This document shows positions 61,798 through 64,000 of a DNA stretch of 64,000 nt, one piece after another. The position numbers and the translations under genes were made by a program. The notes beneath the pieces are model-generated. The model had not been told where the DNA came from. It saw only the letters and a list, made by a program, of their open reading frames with translations, and ran no database searches. Each line of letters starts with the position of its first letter. Position 1 is the first letter of the stretch. Where the stretch lies: contig JAHBXQ010000004.1 of the NCBI GenBank assembly GCA_019636345.1, forward strand, positions 434,001 to 498,000, read 5' to 3'. Source of the stretch: Pirellulales bacterium. Lineage in GTDB: Bacteria > Planctomycetota > Planctomycetia > Pirellulales > Lacipirellulaceae.

Positions 61798-62748
61798 TCA
61801 GGGGCGCCAGCTCAACGTCGGAGCGTCGTCTGCCGGGTGCGGGTCGACTTCCCGCGCCGCTGCGAGGCGACGGCCGAGATCGCGCGACGTGCGTGGACGT
61901 CGCTGATGTGCAATGCGCATCGGCGCCAGCAACTCGGCCGCCAGCAGTCGGCACGCGCTGCGGCGTTCAGCTTGCGCCGCCTTGTCGTTGCCGGGGACGA
62001 GCACCGCGGGGGGATGCACCAGCGGATCGACTCCCGCGTATTGGAGCGCCGTTTCGCCGATTTTACGGGCGACGGCCCCGGCAGCCTCCCACGAGCCGCG
62101 CAGCGCGAGTCGCACGCGATGCCGTCCCCCGAACGATTTCACGAGGGCGTAAGCGGAGCGGACGTCGTCGGGGCGGACCGACCCGGCGAGGAGAATCTCG
62201 CTGCTGGAGCGACAAATACGATCGCCCCAGGGAGTCAGTTCGGCGCCGACGTCGACCAGGATCGCGTCGAACCGCTCGGCGGCGGCGCGGAGCTCCCGGA
62301 CGAGGCGATCGAGCGACTCTCCCTGCGGCGGTTGATCGAGCGGGTCGGGCTTTGCGCAGATCACCGCGGCGCCGAACGGGGCGGGGACGGTCGCTTCGGT
62401 CAACCGTCGGCGTCCGGCCAACACGGCGTGAAGGTCGGCCGATGCGGCGACCTCGAGCCGCGAGCCGAGGGCAGGCCGGGCGAGATTGGCGTCGACGACC
62501 AGAGTACGCGCCCCCAGCGAAGCGAGTTGCTGAGCCACGCTTGTCGCCAACGTGGTGACTCCGACGCCGACTGAACTGCCCGCGAGCGCCACGTAGCCCG
62601 CGGGCGAACCGCCGGCGAGCACCAGCGTTTCGCGAACCAGCTCGCGGAGTTGATCGGCCTGATCAGGCATAGGGAGCAGAGACGGGGGATGAGGCGCCAG
62701 AGGTTTGGACGCAGGGTTTGAGGCGGCAGGGGACGAGGGTTGGCTCAC
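61798..62748 (-). CDS. flhG: FlhG/MinD-like ATPase relative with degenerate P-loop
   Basis: The protein of 316 residues from the GTG at 62748 (or 290 from the ATG at 62670) has the MinD/ParA-type fold pattern: YVALAGSSVGVGVTTLATSVAQ, LVVDANLARPALG, DAILVDVGAE and a LAGSVRPDDVRSAYALVK stretch. FlhG controls flagellar number and position together with FlhF. The deviant Walker A motif, which should read KGGxGK(T/S), is GSSVGVGVTT here at residues 57-66, lacking both lysines, so ATP hydrolysis is doubtful. Some features, such as DANLARP, recall CpsD-type kinases. The neighbour flhF supports the flagellar assignment. The C-terminal tail is basic. Confidence 0.8.
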   Translation of the reverse strand: MSQPSSPAASNPASKPLAPHPPSLLPMPDQADQLRELVRETLVLAGGSPAGYVALAGSSVGVGVTTLATSVAQQLASLGARTLVVDANLARPALGSRLEVAASADLHAVLAGRRRLTEATVPAPFGAAVICAKPDPLDQPPQGESLDRLVRELRAAAERFDAILVDVGAELTPWGDRICRSSSEILLAGSVRPDDVRSAYALVKSFGGRHRVRLALRGSWEAAGAVARKIGETALQYAGVDPLVHPPAVLVPGNDKAAQAERRSACRLLAAELLAPMRIAHQRRPRTSRDLGRRLAAAREVDPHPADDAPTLSWRP

Positions 62749-62862
62749 TCGGACGGCAATCGCTCGTCCCCGTCACCGGAAGTTGCCGAGAGATCTCTTG
62801 TTTCGAGCACGCCGCGACAAACAGCGAGCTTCGAACCGGGGCAGTTGCAAGCGCCGCTTCCC

Positions 62863-64000
62863 CTACTCATAGGCCGCTGCGATCATTGCGCCGAGCGTTA
62901 CCGCGTCGGCGGGGGCGATATCGTCGGGGACGTGCTGACCATGGGTGAAGTAGCTCATGGGGAGCGATTTGGTTTGCGAGAGCTTGAGCAGATTGCCGGG
63001 GGCCTCGACTTCGTCGAGCTTTGTGACGACGACATGGGTCAATCCCGCGGGGGCGAATTGGTCGACCGCGGCGGCCAGCGAGCGAGCGCTCGACGCGGCG
63101 CTCAGGACCAGATGCACCTCGTCGGGCCGAGCCTCTGCCAGCAACGAGCGGAGCTCGCGAATCTGCACCTCGTCGCGGGGACTGCGGCCCGCGGTGTCGA
63201 TGAGCACCAGGTCGCAACCCTGCAGGCGAGCCGCCGCCTCGCGCATCTCGCGCGGCGTGCCGACGACTTCCAGCGGCAGGTCGATGATGTCGGCGTAGGT
63301 GCGAAGCTGTTCGACCGCGGCGATCCGGTACGTGTCGACCGTGATCAGCCCGACGCGGCGGCCCTCGCGGAGACGGAAGTTCGCGGCCAATTTGGCGATC
63401 GTGGTCGTCTTGCCGACCCCGGTCGGGCCGACCAGGGCGACGATCCGCGTCTCGCCGGTCGGAAGGCGGATCGGGCCGGTCGCGGCGAAACGCTCGGCAA
63501 TGCGTCGGCCCAGTGCGGCGCGGTCGCCGGGGGCGTCGAAATCGCGTTCCGGCCCGGCGAGCGATTCGATCAACTCGCGGGCCAGATCCTCGTCGACCTC
63601 GCGCTCGACGAGCTCGGCGAACAGATCGAACAGCGAGGTCGTCGGCGCCAAGGGCTCAGTCGTTTGCGGGGCGGGCTGCGGCGGAAGCGACCGACTCCGC
63701 AGCTGCTGGACCATCTCCTCCAACTCGGCTAATTGCGAACTGGGGAGCGACGGATCGCGCGGGGCGTAGGTGACGGCGGCGTCAAGCCGTGATGGGTCGC
63801 TTGTTTCAGGGAGCGGCGCCATGCGCGGCGCGGTCGCGCGCTGCGACGCATAGGCCGCCGCGACGGGGGAGACTTGCGGCGCTGCGGAGGGAGCGCCGAC
63901 GCGATCATCGAGGGTCGCGGCGATTTCGTACCGCCGGCCCAACAGCATGCGACTGAGCAGCCCGGCGCTTACCTCCCGAGCATGCAACACCGTGGCCGCA
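62863..64000 (-). CDS. flhF: Flagellar biosynthesis GTPase FlhF (5' end beyond window)
   Basis: This is the C-terminal part of an SRP-type GTPase. GPTGVGKTTTIAKLAANF is the P-loop, then DTYRIAAVEQLRTYA, LIDTAGRSPRDEVQIREL, and TKLDEVEAPGN. The reading frame stays open to the edge, and the residues ATVLHAREV at 63.97-64.0 kb match the FlhF N-terminal segment, so about 25 N-terminal residues are missing. FlhF recruits the first flagellar components to the pole. It is upstream of the FlhG-like gene on the same strand, as in most flagellated bacteria. The GTG at 63990 is not the real start. Confidence 0.95.
   Translation of the reverse strand, partial: AATVLHAREVSAGLLSRMLLGRRYEIAATLDDRVGAPSAAPQVSPVAAAYASQRATAPRMAPLPETSDPSRLDAAVTYAPRDPSLPSSQLAELEEMVQQLRSRSLPPQPAPQTTEPLAPTTSLFDLFAELVEREVDEDLARELIESLAGPERDFDAPGDRAALGRRIAERFAATGPIRLPTGETRIVALVGPTGVGKTTTIAKLAANFRLREGRRVGLITVDTYRIAAVEQLRTYADIIDLPLEVVGTPREMREAAARLQGCDLVLIDTAGRSPRDEVQIRELRSLLAEARPDEVHLVLSAASSARSLAAAVDQFAPAGLTHVVVTKLDEVEAPGNLLKLSQTKSLPMSYFTHGQHVPDDIAPADAVTLGAMIAAAYE

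Noticed and set aside
1-64000. Search for tRNA, rRNA, CRISPR repeats and insertion sequences
   Set aside because: By eye I found no cloverleaf-like intergenic sequence, no regularly spaced repeats and no transposase-like protein. A covariance-model scan could still reveal small RNAs.

Overview
The window is GC-rich, gene-dense bacterial chromosome that looks planctomycetal, most likely order Pirellulales. That placement is an inference from gene content: secreted PQQ/sugar-dehydrogenase propellers, a PEP-CTERM protein, small planctomycete-type lipoproteins, an orphan LuxR-type helix-turn-helix protein, a split (three-gene) proton-translocating transhydrogenase, and flagellar regulators. I see no rRNA, tRNA, CRISPR array, insertion sequence or prophage. 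About 45 protein genes are supported.

Layout. 1-11.4 kb: nrdR, a secreted sugar dehydrogenase, a small LuxR-type regulator, an ActP-like symporter with its DUF485 partner, a redoxin, an amidohydrolase coupled to a PQQ-type propeller, and a PaeR7I-like restriction-modification pair. 11.5-16.4 kb: GTP-type PEP carboxykinase (with a clear terminator), an ExeA-like ATPase and trpF. 16.6-23.3 kb: a type IV pilus/type II secretion motor block in the order PilB-like ATPase, PilT, second PilB-like ATPase, PilC, closed by a terminator. 23.4-38.7 kb: a divergent phosphoglycerate-kinase-like protein, family 4 uracil-DNA glycosylase, pntB-pntAB-pntAA, two large low-complexity proteins, an M32 carboxypeptidase, a BshB1-like deacetylase, a CinA-like/nucleotidyltransferase fusion and a GNAT-type acetyltransferase. 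39.5-46.8 kb: a secreted CHAT-like protein whose catalytic dyad appears to be lost, then a vWA-PP2C-kinase triad resembling TerY-P / E. coli YegL-YegK-YegI. 46.8-58.7 kb: a GYF_2-fused secretion ATPase, a MATE exporter, a Gly-rich small protein, acetyl-CoA synthetase, a GH97 glycosidase, phosphofructokinase, a DPM1-like glycosyltransferase and an NhaD-like antiporter. 58.7-64 kb: a long intergenic region, a PEP-CTERM protein, and the flagellar set flhF-flhG-small membrane protein-fliA, with flhF cut by the window edge.

Working together: acetate use is represented by the ActP-like symporter, acs, PEPCK and PFK. Surface motility is represented by the pilus motors and by FlhF/FlhG/FliA. The most unusual material is the pseudo-CHAT protein beside the kinase/phosphatase triad, a FlhG-like ATPase without Walker lysines, the divergent PGK, the GYF_2-GspE fusion and the CinA-NMNAT-like fusion.
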